Part shown: positions 35,886 through 44,269 of the stretch, one piece after another
Position numbering within the stretch: the first letter of the stretch is position 1
Layout: every line of letters begins with the position of its first letter
Origin: Pandoraea anhela
Lineage (GTDB): Bacteria; Pseudomonadota; Gammaproteobacteria; Burkholderiales; Burkholderiaceae
DNA length: 64,000 nucleotides
Assembly (NCBI RefSeq): GCF_902459655.1
Contig: NZ_CABPSB010000001.1
Span: forward strand, 62,001-126,000
Direction: 5' to 3'
Made by a program: the position numbers and the translations under genes
The notes under the pieces: generated by a model
Databases searched by the model: none
Told to the model about the DNA's origin: nothing
Seen by the model: the letters and a program-made list of their open reading frames with translations, nothing else

Positions 35886-37628
35886 TCAGGATTTCTGCAT
35901 CTGTTGCTGGAACGTCAGCTCGATGAATTCGGCCGGACGGCTCACCGCCACCAGCACCGTCACCTTGAGCAAGCCTTCGAGAATGTCGTCGCCGGTCATC
36001 GTCTCGCCAAGCCCGACGAAGACCTGGAAGGCGTCGTCCGGGCTCGCACCGGCCAGACCGCCACGCTTCCATACGCTGGTGAGGAAGTTGCGGACCATGC
36101 TCTTGATCGTCACCCACGTGTTGGCGGTGTTCGGCTCGAAGACGTAAGCCTTGCACGCCAGACGCAGCGATTCTTCGATCATGATCATCGTGCGACGCAC
36201 GCTCAGGTAGCGCCAGTCGAGGCTGTTGCCGTCGAGCGTGCGTGCGCCCCACACCAGTACGCCTTCGCCGATGAAGCTGCGAATCGCATTGACGGACTTG
36301 CCCGAGGTCGGCACGTTCAGGTCTTCCTGATCCGCGTTGGAGATGTTCACGCACGGCGAGACGACACCGTTCAGACTGATGTTCGCCGGCGCTTTCCACA
36401 CGCCGCGCGTGTTGTCGACGAGCGTGTACAGCCCTGCCATGCCGGCGGCAGGCGGCATCAGGTTCACCTTCTTCTGGAGCGCCTGAAGCACCTGCACGTA
36501 CACCGTGCTGATCACGCTCAGCGTCTTGTGCAGCGTCGCGATGTCGTCCTTCGACATCGGCGCAGCGGGCTTGGCGTCGCCGCCGGCGTCAGCAGGCTTG
36601 GCGGCGTCGGCATCGCCATCGGCCGCTGGCGTGGCGGCGCCGTCCGTCTTGGCGGCAGGCGCGCCGCCGGTCAGCTTTGCAACGACGTCCTTGACCTGTT
36701 TGGCCTTCGCCTTGTCCGCAGGCGAAGCGGTTTCCGGCGGATTGATCACGGCGGCGAGTTCAGTCGTGATCAATGCCTGGAGTTGCGCCAGATTGGAGAT
36801 CTTCGTGAAGTCGAGGTCCTTCTCCGTCACGATGGACGTGTTGACCCACGGGTAATAGGCCGCACCGAAGTCGAGGAAGGAGGTGCCGACGTCGTCGCGG
36901 AAGTTGGTGATGGCGTCGCCGCCCGGGGCCTGACGGTCCCACATGCCGTCGAACACGTCGAGGATCGCGAAGCGGTTGCGCATCGTGTAGCCGCAATGCT
37001 GGAGCATATGCGTCTGCACTGTGGCGCAGTCCTGACGGGACAGCCGCACGGCGTCGGGCACCAGGACCATCGTCGGCTCCTGCTCCTTGACGAGCGCATC
37101 GATGCCGGCGGTCAGTTTGCCCGAGTCGATGTCGCCGTCCGCGTACGTGCCGACCGACACGATGTAGCACGGGCCGCCGCCGTTCTGGAAGAAGAACAGC
37201 ATGCTGTAGTACAGCAGATACTCTTTCGTCTGCGGCGTGAACTTGAACGGCTTGCGCGCGCCCACCGCCCCGATGAAGAGATCGGTGACGACGGGACGCT
37301 TGGGGGCGTCGGCAGCGCCGTCGGCCGCAGGCTTGTCGGCCGCTTTGTCCTCGGGCTTGTCGGCCGACTTATCGGCGGAAGTATCCGTGGCCTTGGCGGT
37401 CGCGATGGTGTCGAGCGAATACGTCGTCGGCGGCGGGCCCCCGAAGTACATGATGAACTCGGCCATCGAGCTGATGCGCCAGGGCGTGCCGGCGAGCGGC
37501 GTGCCCTTGTTGTCTGCGAATTGCGTGTAGCCGATGAACGCGGGCACCGCCGTGGCGACTTCGACCACGGAGTTGGGGAACGCGTTTTGCTCGACTACAT
37601 ATACACCTGGTGTTTTGTACTGCGCCAT
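35886..37628 (-). CDS. eCIS contractile sheath protein
   Basis: 580 aa sheath subunit. Start YKTPGVYVVEQNAFPNSVVEVATAVPAF and the C-terminal domain (DLNVPTSGKSVNAIRSFIGEGVLVWGARTLDG ... FQVFVGLGETMTGDDILEG) are hallmark phage/Afp sheath segments. GAGGTGAAC precedes the ATG. Only one sheath gene is present, where Afp/PVC have two or three. Two Ala/Asp/Lys/Pro low-complexity inserts (about 85-115 and 320-360) interrupt the middle and are probably surface loops. The subunit contracts to drive the tube. Confidence 0.92.
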   Translation of the reverse strand: MAQYKTPGVYVVEQNAFPNSVVEVATAVPAFIGYTQFADNKGTPLAGTPWRISSMAEFIMYFGGPPPTTYSLDTIATAKATDTSADKSADKPEDKAADKPAADGAADAPKRPVVTDLFIGAVGARKPFKFTPQTKEYLLYYSMLFFFQNGGGPCYIVSVGTYADGDIDSGKLTAGIDALVKEQEPTMVLVPDAVRLSRQDCATVQTHMLQHCGYTMRNRFAILDVFDGMWDRQAPGGDAITNFRDDVGTSFLDFGAAYYPWVNTSIVTEKDLDFTKISNLAQLQALITTELAAVINPPETASPADKAKAKQVKDVVAKLTGGAPAAKTDGAATPAADGDADAAKPADAGGDAKPAAPMSKDDIATLHKTLSVISTVYVQVLQALQKKVNLMPPAAGMAGLYTLVDNTRGVWKAPANISLNGVVSPCVNISNADQEDLNVPTSGKSVNAIRSFIGEGVLVWGARTLDGNSLDWRYLSVRRTMIMIEESLRLACKAYVFEPNTANTWVTIKSMVRNFLTSVWKRGGLAGASPDDAFQVFVGLGETMTGDDILEGLLKVTVLVAVSRPAEFIELTFQQQMQKS

Positions 37629-37650
37629 GAGTTCACCTCGGTCATCGATG

Positions 37651-38580
37651 TCAATTGATGTAGATCTCGGATACCAGTACTGCCCGGCTTTGCGCCGCTT
37701 GCTCAGCTTCCTGCGGTTTCTGCACCTTCGGCGTCTTCTGCGTCAGGCTGCCGATGTCGGCATTGGGCAGTCTCCGGATCAACACGCGTTCACCCGACCG
37801 GCCCCGTTCCCGCAACTGAAAGCGCTGCGGGTACTGCTGCTGCATTGCAATTTCTTGCTCGCTCTCGAAGATCACCGCCTGACGCCCGCCCGGACGGGCC
37901 TCGCTGCCTGCGGTGACGAAACTCACTTTCTCATCCAGATCGACAACGCTCAAACTGCCGCTGTCCTGCGGGCACACGTAGAAGTAGCGCCAGCAACTCG
38001 CACGCGCCGCGAAGTTGACGACGTAGTCGACGCCGCCCTGCCCGGCCGCGCCCGCGTCGCTGCGCGCGACCTGATCGGCCAGATCGATCTGCGCCACGAG
38101 CACCGGCGGATTCACGCGGTCGGCGCGCGCCAGATGCGGGGCGAGCGCGGCAAGATCCAGCGCGGCGGCATCGGACGCCTCGATGCAGGCATTCACGTGC
38201 AAGCGCCGCAACGGCGTCTGTCCCTCCATCGGGACGCTGGAGTCGCTGCGAACGAAATAGACCGAGGACCTGCCGGCTGCGACCGGCTGCGTGTAGCGTG
38301 AGAAATCGGTGTCCTGCGCATACCACTTGAAGGTGGCGAGCGCGTCGCCCAGGCGAATGCCGCCGAGCAGCACATCGCGACGATCGGACGCGCAGAACAC
38401 GGCGACCCCCTGCCGGTGCGGGCGCACCAGCAAGTCGCGTCGGCGCACCCAGTCGGCCGTCGCCGGCGTGGGCACGCAACGCAGCCACGCGTGCGGCTGC
38501 GGCCAGTACGCGTGGATGACGTCGACAGTGAATAGCCGCGTGTAGCCCGGCACCACCGGCGCGGAAGCAGACGTGAGCAT
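37651..38580 (-). CDS. Unknown eCIS protein of 309 aa upstream of the sheath
   Basis: 309 aa, no membrane segment or signal peptide. The frame has a good AAAGGATT before the ATG and is tightly packed in the operon, so it is a real gene. The start resembles soluble domains with a short beta-strand array (GYTRLFTVDVIHAYWPQPHAWLR); the C terminus ends SRAVLVSEIYIN, an ending I have seen associated with eCIS operons but cannot assign to a named family. Position between DUF4255 and sheath suggests a tail-completion or collar-like role. That is inference only. Confidence 0.7.
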   Translation of the reverse strand: MLTSASAPVVPGYTRLFTVDVIHAYWPQPHAWLRCVPTPATADWVRRRDLLVRPHRQGVAVFCASDRRDVLLGGIRLGDALATFKWYAQDTDFSRYTQPVAAGRSSVYFVRSDSSVPMEGQTPLRRLHVNACIEASDAAALDLAALAPHLARADRVNPPVLVAQIDLADQVARSDAGAAGQGGVDYVVNFAARASCWRYFYVCPQDSGSLSVVDLDEKVSFVTAGSEARPGGRQAVIFESEQEIAMQQQYPQRFQLRERGRSGERVLIRRLPNADIGSLTQKTPKVQKPQEAEQAAQSRAVLVSEIYIN

Positions 38581-38594
38581 GCCCGCGAATCCTT

Positions 38595-39170
38595 TCAGTG
38601 GTTAAGCGCGGGAACCGGCGAGCGTACGGTCGGCACGGTCCCGGTGATGTCGTCGGTATCCGGCGCCATGAGACGCACCTTGTAGAGCACCGACGGTAGA
38701 TACTTGCCCCCCAGCATCGTCCACAGATTGCTGAGTTCGCGAATGTTCAGGTTCTCGATTTCCAGCACGAGCCGGTCGATACGGGGGTCGAGCGCCGGCG
38801 AGGTGCGACGGTCGAAGACCGGATTGCGCTGGAAAAAGGCGATGGCGCCGGAGATCAGCTTCAGGGCGTCCTCGTAATTGCCGCCCGTGAAATTGGCGGC
38901 CACCATCACGTAGAGATTGAGATAAAGCGGCGCAACGCCGAGCGACAGGTGCGTAGCACCTGCGTCCCCGGGAATGCGCTTGCGCACCGGCCCGGTATCG
39001 CGCTCGATGTGTGTGAGGATGACAACCAGACGGTTGTTCGTATTCGCAACGGCATGGCCGTTGACGTCCACCAGCCCCGACATCGTCACGATGTCGTCGG
39101 TGAGCGCGTAGGCTTGCCTGAGATACTCGTTGAGCCGCCCCGCAAGGTGGCCCACAGCAGCGTTAATCAT
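38595..39170 (-). CDS. eCIS tail terminator/cap, DUF4255 (Afp16 type)
   Basis: 191 aa DUF4255 protein, first gene of the injection-system operon. It matches Afp16-type tail terminators that cap the tube and stop growth of tube and sheath (start MINAAVGHLAGRLNEYLRQ; C terminus WTMLGGKYLPSVLYKVRLM). The ATG at 39170 has GGGGAACC before it; a longer frame lacks similarity. Because it heads the operon, its upstream 470 bp carries the promoter for all 16 genes. Confidence 0.85.
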   Translation of the reverse strand: MINAAVGHLAGRLNEYLRQAYALTDDIVTMSGLVDVNGHAVANTNNRLVVILTHIERDTGPVRKRIPGDAGATHLSLGVAPLYLNLYVMVAANFTGGNYEDALKLISGAIAFFQRNPVFDRRTSPALDPRIDRLVLEIENLNIRELSNLWTMLGGKYLPSVLYKVRLMAPDTDDITGTVPTVRSPVPALNH

Positions 39171-39639
39171 GGTTCCCCGATACCCTTTCGCAATGCGGTT
39201 GCAAAATCTGATTCGGTACAACACTTTCGACTACTGGAACTGGCCTGTCGCAAATTTTCCTACACGCGTATCGCATAGTGAAACGCGACGATCTGGATTC
39301 CTGAGCGTTTCCTGAGCGTTATTACGCGTCCGGCAAATTTGCTTTTGATTTTTTGCTGCGGAACTGTAGCACAAGCGCGTTATGAATAGCGTGCTTGTGC
39401 AAAAACGCGAAAGGCTTTCGGAAATGTATTGAGATTTCGCCTTGTCGGGCCGGTACAGGCACGCCGAAGACGCCGCGCACCGTCATCCCGGTGGTCTGCT
39501 CGGTAGGCCACCGAGCCGGTTCGCCAGCACGACACTTGATATCGCTCAGGAATTGTGCGGTCTCGCGCCAACCCGGCACGCAATGCGGCCGGTTCAGGTG
39601 CTATCCTCGGGGACATATCGACCTCGCCCTCGCGCAGCC
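39171..39639. promoter_or_regulatory. Promoter region of the eCIS operon and of nicR
   Basis: 469 bp with no gene, AT-richer than its surroundings in the middle. It holds the divergent promoters of the leftward injection-system operon (start 39170) and the rightward MarR gene (start 39640). A long inverted repeat at 39369-39400 is its main structural element. Short AT tracts near 39335-39360 could be promoter parts for the operon. No -10/-35 pair stands out clearly enough to place the start sites. Confidence 0.5.
39369..39400. promoter_or_regulatory. Inverted repeat upstream of the eCIS operon
   Basis: Arms GCACAAGCGCG and CGTGCTTGTGC, 11 bp each with a single G-T wobble, separated by 10 bases. 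It lies about 200 bp before the operon start and 240 bp before nicR. No T-run follows on either strand, which argues against a terminator and for an operator or structured leader. Confidence 0.45.
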
Positions 39640-40083
39640 ATGTCCAGCAAGATTGCTTATGACTTCCACGACCAGATCGGCCACCTCCTTCGCCGCGCCT
39701 ATCAACGGCACGTCTCGATCTTCCAGAGCGCCATTCCCGATTCGGACCTCACGGCCGCACAGTTCGTCGCGCTTTGCACTGTCAAGGAAAAGAAGTCCTG
39801 CTCGCTGAACGACATCGTGAAGACGACCGCCATCGATCAGGCCACCATTCGAGGCGTGGTCGAGCGTCTCAAAGCGAGAAACCTGATCGAGGTCGAACCC
39901 GATCCGACCGATGGGCGCAAGCTGCTGGTCCGGGCGACCTCGGCCGGTCTGGCGTTGATCGAGCGAACCGTGCCGTTCGCCGAGGAAGTGACCGAGCGCA
40001 CTTACGGCGCGCTCAATCCTGCAGAACGCGTCGCGCTGATGTTTCTGCTGCGCAAAATGATGGATACCGATACGACGGAGTAA
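39640..40083 (+). CDS. nicR: MarR family regulator of nicotinate catabolism (NicR/BpsR-like)
   Basis: 147 aa MarR-type protein with a winged HTH (CSLNDIVKTTAIDQATIRGVVERL and EVEPDPTDGRKLLVRAT, the beta wing) and flanking dimerisation helices. In Pseudomonas (NicR) and Bordetella (BpsR) the same protein represses nicotinate genes and is released by 6-hydroxynicotinate. It lies at the edge of the nic cluster here, convergent to nicB1. The ATG at 39640 is well aligned with MarR N termini; a longer frame is spurious. An 18-bp palindrome in both nic divergent promoters is its likely operator. Confidence 0.85.
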   Translation: MSSKIAYDFHDQIGHLLRRAYQRHVSIFQSAIPDSDLTAAQFVALCTVKEKKSCSLNDIVKTTAIDQATIRGVVERLKARNLIEVEPDPTDGRKLLVRATSAGLALIERTVPFAEEVTERTYGALNPAERVALMFLLRKMMDTDTTE

Positions 40084-40086
40084 CTG

Positions 40087-40114
40087 TGCGCGCCGATGCC
40101 GACGTTGGCGCGCA
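40087..40114. terminator. Hairpin between convergent nicR and nicB1
   Basis: Perfect 8-bp stem (TGCGCGCC/GGCGCGCA) with a 12-nt loop in the 39-bp gap between convergent stops. No U-tract, so terminator function is plausible from position only. Confidence 0.4.
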
Positions 40115-40122
40115 GGCGCGTC

Positions 40123-42402
40123 TCACGCGGCATGCGCCGCTACCGGTAGCAGGCGGCCTGCCCGCGCCAACGCGTCGCGCACGGTTTCGGGCGTGAATGG
40201 CGGGGCAACGATGCGCACGCCCGTCGCGTCGAAGATGGCGTTGGCGAGGGCCGCCGGCCCCGGCACCGACGCGGATTCTCCCGCGCCCATCGGCGCCTCG
40301 CCCTGTCTGGGCATCAATACGACATCCAACTGCGGCAGTTCGGCAAACGTCAGGATCGGATAACCGCCCCACTCCCGGCTCGCCGGGCGCCCGTCGACGA
40401 ATCGCACGCGCTCCTTGAGCGAGCGGCTCAGCACCTGCACCACATTGCCGTGCAACTGATGACGCACGCCGTCAGGATTGACCATCGTGCCCGTGTCCTG
40501 ACCAACCGTGACGCGCTCGACCCGCACCTCTCCCGTCACGCGATCCACGACCACATCGGCGATCCATGCCGACCACGCCGCACCGAATCCGGGGAAGCGG
40601 CTGTGCACATAGCGCGCGTAGGAAACGCCACGCCCGCGTGCGAAGCGGGCGTCGCCGTCCCAGCGGGAGACGTCTTGCGAGCGTGGTGTCCAGCCCGCAC
40701 GGGCGGCGACGGCTTCGAGCAGTTCCACCGCTCGTGCGTCGTCGAGATGACGCAGTTTGAACGCCAGCGGATCGATGCCCGTCGACCACGCGATTTCGTC
40801 GGCGAAGGCGTCGTGGGCAAACGAGTTCGGCAATGCCGATACACCGCGAAACCATGACGCGCGCACCAGCGGGGGCATGTCGTCGCAAACGAAGCGCCGA
40901 TGTGCGCTGACGTAGGGCGAGACGGCCGTGCGATCCCCCATCTCGAATACCCGCGCCTGCGGCGATACGACGCCGATGAGCAGCGACGCCAGCATCGGCG
41001 CGTCGTTGGACGGGTAACGCGTTGCGAAGTCGTAGGCCAGTAGTTCGCCGTCATGCGTTGCGGCACCGCGCACCGTCATCACCTGCCCGGTCCCTTTGGG
41101 CTCCCAAAGATGCTCGTCGGCACGGGAGAGCTGTACCCGCACCGGCGCACCGACCGCTCTGGACAGCAGCAAGGCGTCGCCGCACACGTCGTCGGCACAG
41201 TTGCGTCCGTAACATCCGGACGCTTCCATGCGCACGATATCGATGTCGGCCTCCTCGCGGGCGATCAGTTGCGCCAGATCGCATCGCAACGACACGGGAT
41301 TCTGCGTGCCGGACCACACAGTGATGCGCCCCGCGTCGCGCGCACGATAATCCGCGACGGCGCATGACGGTCCGATGGACCCGTGCATCTGGTACGGCCA
41401 CGCGTAAGTGCGCTCTAGCACAACGACGTCGTCACGCGCGAACACGGCATCGACGTCGCCTTCGCTCAGCAGCGGCCGCCGCACCGCGCCTGCCGCAGAG
41501 ATGGCCGCGGCCGTGTCGTCCATCGACGGCAGCGCAGGCAGCGGTTTCCATGTGACGCGCAACGCCTGCGCCGCGCGAATGGCCTGCTCCTCGCGCGTCG
41601 CCACCACGCCGATGAAGTCGCCGATGACCACGACCGCCCGCACGCCCGGCAAATGTGCGACCGAATCCTTGTCGACGGACGCCAGCAGATTGCCGACGAA
41701 GGCCCCGGCGTCGATGCCGCTATAAGGCGGACGAACCACCCTGGCGTGCAACATGCCCGGCACACGCACGTCGTGAACGAACGTCAGCTCGCCTGTGGCT
41801 TTGGCGGGCAGATCGACGCGCCGCGACGACTTGCCCACGACCCGGTACGTGGCCGGATCCTTGACCGGCGTGTCGAGATCGAGCGCTAACGCGATCTTGC
41901 GGCCGCGCACCAATTCGGCGAATGTCGTTCTGAACGCTTCGACCTGCGCCGTCGTGCCGAAAATTTCCCCCGCACCGCAATGCAGACGGTCGGCGTCGAT
42001 GCCCGATCGCTTCGACGCGATCGCCAGCAACTCGCGCTTCGCCTGCGCTGCGGCGCATCGCAACGGCACGGCGGAGATCTGAATCGTGGCGCTCGCAATC
42101 GTCGGCCCCTGATTGGGTGTGACGGCCGTATGGCCCAGCCGCATTTGCACATCGTGTGCAAGCACATCCAACTCTTCGGCCACGATCTGGGCAAGCGATG
42201 TCCGGATCCCCGTGCCGAGATCGACGTGGCCGTTGAAGCCCAGAATGCGCCCGTCGTCGAGAATCGCGACGAAAACCTCCGCTACGTCGGGGACGAACGT
42301 CGAATGGCTGCCCGGCTGTCCGGGGGCGGGTTTGACGGGCGTGACAGGCTGTCGCACAACCACCAGACAACCGTCGCGCGCGAGCAATTCGGAGCGATTC
42401 AC
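40123..42402 (-). CDS. nicB: Nicotinate dehydrogenase large subunit, molybdopterin-only form (NicB1)
   Basis: Molybdopterin cytosine dinucleotide subunit of the xanthine-dehydrogenase family, 759 aa. It hydroxylates nicotinate at C6 with NicA. The catalytic Glu region GAGE lies at 706-709 (PMGAGESASVPGPAAL); other MoCo loops (MHGSIGPSCAVADY, YGRNCADDVCGDALL) are present. Unlike Pseudomonas NicB there is no cytochrome c tail. I chose GTG at 42402 because AGGAAG stands 8 nt before it; a TTG at 42456 has no SD. Last gene of the leftward nic operon, 125 bp after nicF. Confidence 0.85.
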   Translation of the reverse strand: MNRSELLARDGCLVVVRQPVTPVKPAPGQPGSHSTFVPDVAEVFVAILDDGRILGFNGHVDLGTGIRTSLAQIVAEELDVLAHDVQMRLGHTAVTPNQGPTIASATIQISAVPLRCAAAQAKRELLAIASKRSGIDADRLHCGAGEIFGTTAQVEAFRTTFAELVRGRKIALALDLDTPVKDPATYRVVGKSSRRVDLPAKATGELTFVHDVRVPGMLHARVVRPPYSGIDAGAFVGNLLASVDKDSVAHLPGVRAVVVIGDFIGVVATREEQAIRAAQALRVTWKPLPALPSMDDTAAAISAAGAVRRPLLSEGDVDAVFARDDVVVLERTYAWPYQMHGSIGPSCAVADYRARDAGRITVWSGTQNPVSLRCDLAQLIAREEADIDIVRMEASGCYGRNCADDVCGDALLLSRAVGAPVRVQLSRADEHLWEPKGTGQVMTVRGAATHDGELLAYDFATRYPSNDAPMLASLLIGVVSPQARVFEMGDRTAVSPYVSAHRRFVCDDMPPLVRASWFRGVSALPNSFAHDAFADEIAWSTGIDPLAFKLRHLDDARAVELLEAVAARAGWTPRSQDVSRWDGDARFARGRGVSYARYVHSRFPGFGAAWSAWIADVVVDRVTGEVRVERVTVGQDTGTMVNPDGVRHQLHGNVVQVLSRSLKERVRFVDGRPASREWGGYPILTFAELPQLDVVLMPRQGEAPMGAGESASVPGPAALANAIFDATGVRIVAPPFTPETVRDALARAGRLLPVAAHAA

Positions 42403-42527
42403 GAAACGAACTTCCTGTAGTTCTGCGGGCGCGGCGTGCGCCGTCGGGGTAGCCAACGATAGGAGGACAAATGTCGAGCGTCAATCAAGGCAAACGCGAC
42501 GGTGCTGCCGCGATCCTCGCTCAGCCG

Positions 42528-43172
42528 TCAGCGATCACGTTGCCCGATGGCCTGAACGGCATCGGTCAGCGGCATCACGGCGGCATACTTCTGCTGCATG
42601 TCGAACAGACTCGCGTCGTGCGGGCCGATCGCGCGGTCGCCCACACAGTCGGACAGCACGATCGGACGAAGGCCGAACGACATGGCATCCACGACACTGG
42701 CGCGCACACAGCCGCTGGTCACGGCGCCGGCGACGAGCAGCGTCTGAATGCCGCGTTGCGCCAGCCACGGCGCCAGTTGTGTGCCGAAGAAGGCCGACGG
42801 CACCACCTTGCGCACCACCAGTTCGCCTTTCACGGGCGTGAGTTCCGGCACGATCGCACTGTTCGGGTTGTCTTCGGTCAACGTCGCCATGCCCGGCACT
42901 TTGAGCGAGAAGATATTGTCGTCGCTGCCATCGGCCGCGTAGACGATGCGGCTGTGCGCGACCGGCCAACCATTGCGGCGCGCCACCGCCAGCGCATCCA
43001 CGGTGCGCGCGATGGCCGACGGGATATTGCCGCCACCGAAGACTTCGGGATCGGCAAAGCCGACGACCAGATCCACGATCAGCAGCGCGACATTGCCTTG
43101 CGGGGACAACGAGGTACCGAAGCCCTGACGTTGATAGACGCCGGATTCGGCGTGTTGCGGAAGATCGCTCAT
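42528..43172 (-). CDS. nicF: Maleamate amidohydrolase (NicF)
   Basis: Isochorismatase-fold amidase of 214 aa converting maleamate to maleate and ammonia. Catalytic triad visible: Asp34 (LIVDLVVG), Lys122 (VRKVVPSAFFGT) and Cys155 (AVTSGCVRAS). In the nic cluster the substrate is clear from context. Start at ATG 43172 fits the family; a longer frame overlaps nicX. SD is weak. Between nicX and nicB1 on the same strand. Confidence 0.92.
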   Translation of the reverse strand: MSDLPQHAESGVYQRQGFGTSLSPQGNVALLIVDLVVGFADPEVFGGGNIPSAIARTVDALAVARRNGWPVAHSRIVYAADGSDDNIFSLKVPGMATLTEDNPNSAIVPELTPVKGELVVRKVVPSAFFGTQLAPWLAQRGIQTLLVAGAVTSGCVRASVVDAMSFGLRPIVLSDCVGDRAIGPHDASLFDMQQKYAAVMPLTDAVQAIGQRDR

Positions 43173-43216
43173 GACAAATGGGGATGCGCAAAAGTTGAGG
43201 AAGGGTAGCGCCGGGC

Positions 43217-44251
43217 TTACGCGTGGACGACGTGGCCGTCGCGAACCATGACGTCGTCGTCCAGCCAGACCGTGCAATGCCGCAGCGGGATGTCGATGTG
43301 GCACGTGGTGGTGCGCGTGCCGCCGCCTTCGTTGTTCGGTCCGAGCGAGAACAGGAAATTGCCTTCGAACGCCCGGGCGTCCATACCGATGGTCGCCTCA
43401 CGGTCGTACAGACCGAGCGTCGACCAGCGCGCCCGCGGCTGCAACCCCCAGCCGATGTGCGAGATCGCATAGCCCTCCGGATCGCGGAACGTCTCCATAT
43501 AGTCGCGCAGCAAGTCCGCATCCACGCCGCCTTCGATGCGCGTGGCGTACCCCTTCTCGACGGTGAGCACGATAGGCGACGTCACATAGCGCTTTTGCGG
43601 CAGCAAAATGTCGCCGCGATCGATCACGATGGTGCCATGTGCGGTGTGGTCGTTCGGGTAAGACAATGCGAAGCCGCTGGGCCAGTGGTCCCAACGCCCC
43701 GGTTCGTCGACGAACCCGTATTCGGCGGTCGGTCCGAACTCGCCCATCGGGCAAACGAGCGACGTCCCTGCCGGCGACGTCACACGCATCTCCCGCGCGG
43801 CACCCAGTCGGGCGGCGGCGGCGAGCACTCGTGTCTTGTCGGCCTGCGTGGGCACCATGCGCGCCAGCACCTCCGGAGGTTCGACGGCGAGCAGGATCTT
43901 CGTGCCGCCCTTGAGAATGTCGTGCTGCTCCGGTGAGAACAGCAGCGTCATCAGATCCAGCACCAGGTCACTCGCCTTGAGCGCCGCAATCGCGGCGCGG
44001 TTGCTGGTGAGCGGCGTCGTGCCGAGATACGCCAGCGAGTCTCGGCTGAACGCCTTCTCGCCATTGACGGGCTGAAGGTCCAACTGGTTCGTGACGGCGC
44101 CCATCGACTGCGCCGCGATGAGGGCGCAACGCAATGTTTGGGGGTGCGTGGACGCGCTCGTCAACACGGTCACGTTCTGCCCGCGTGCGAGTTTCGAGAG
44201 CGTCAGTACTTCGCGCCACGCTTCGATCAACTGGAAATCACTGATGGCCAT
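43217..44251 (-). CDS. nicX: 2,5-dihydroxypyridine 5,6-dioxygenase (NicX)
   Basis: 344 aa non-haem iron(II) extradiol dioxygenase that opens 2,5-dihydroxypyridine to N-formylmaleamate. The three iron ligands known for Pseudomonas NicX are found at the same numbering: His265 (ISHIGWG), His318 and Asp320 (CHID). Gap to nicD is 18 bp, so co-transcribed. High confidence. Confidence 0.95.
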   Translation of the reverse strand: MAISDFQLIEAWREVLTLSKLARGQNVTVLTSASTHPQTLRCALIAAQSMGAVTNQLDLQPVNGEKAFSRDSLAYLGTTPLTSNRAAIAALKASDLVLDLMTLLFSPEQHDILKGGTKILLAVEPPEVLARMVPTQADKTRVLAAAARLGAAREMRVTSPAGTSLVCPMGEFGPTAEYGFVDEPGRWDHWPSGFALSYPNDHTAHGTIVIDRGDILLPQKRYVTSPIVLTVEKGYATRIEGGVDADLLRDYMETFRDPEGYAISHIGWGLQPRARWSTLGLYDREATIGMDARAFEGNFLFSLGPNNEGGGTRTTTCHIDIPLRHCTVWLDDDVMVRDGHVVHA

Positions 44252-44269
44252 GAGCGTCTCCCATGCGGG

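Noticed and set aside
13861-39170. Reading the contractile locus as a prophage tail or T6SS
   Set aside because: No capsid, terminase, lysis, TssJLM membrane complex or ClpV gene is present; the AAA+, DUF4255 and DUF5908 genes and order are eCIS-type.
39271-39290. Another weak copy of the nic palindrome (CATAGTGAAACGC) before nicR
   Set aside because: Symmetry is poor and half-site spacing differs; not counted as an operator.
39130-39315. Short plus-strand frame upstream of the eCIS operon
   Set aside because: 61 aa, overlaps the DUF4255 start, no SD and no similarity.
42471-43208. Plus-strand frame with AGGAGGACAA just before its ATG, antisense to nicF
   Set aside because: The SD-like sequence is striking, but the product has no similarity and lies fully opposite a conserved gene (nicF) whose catalytic residues are intact.
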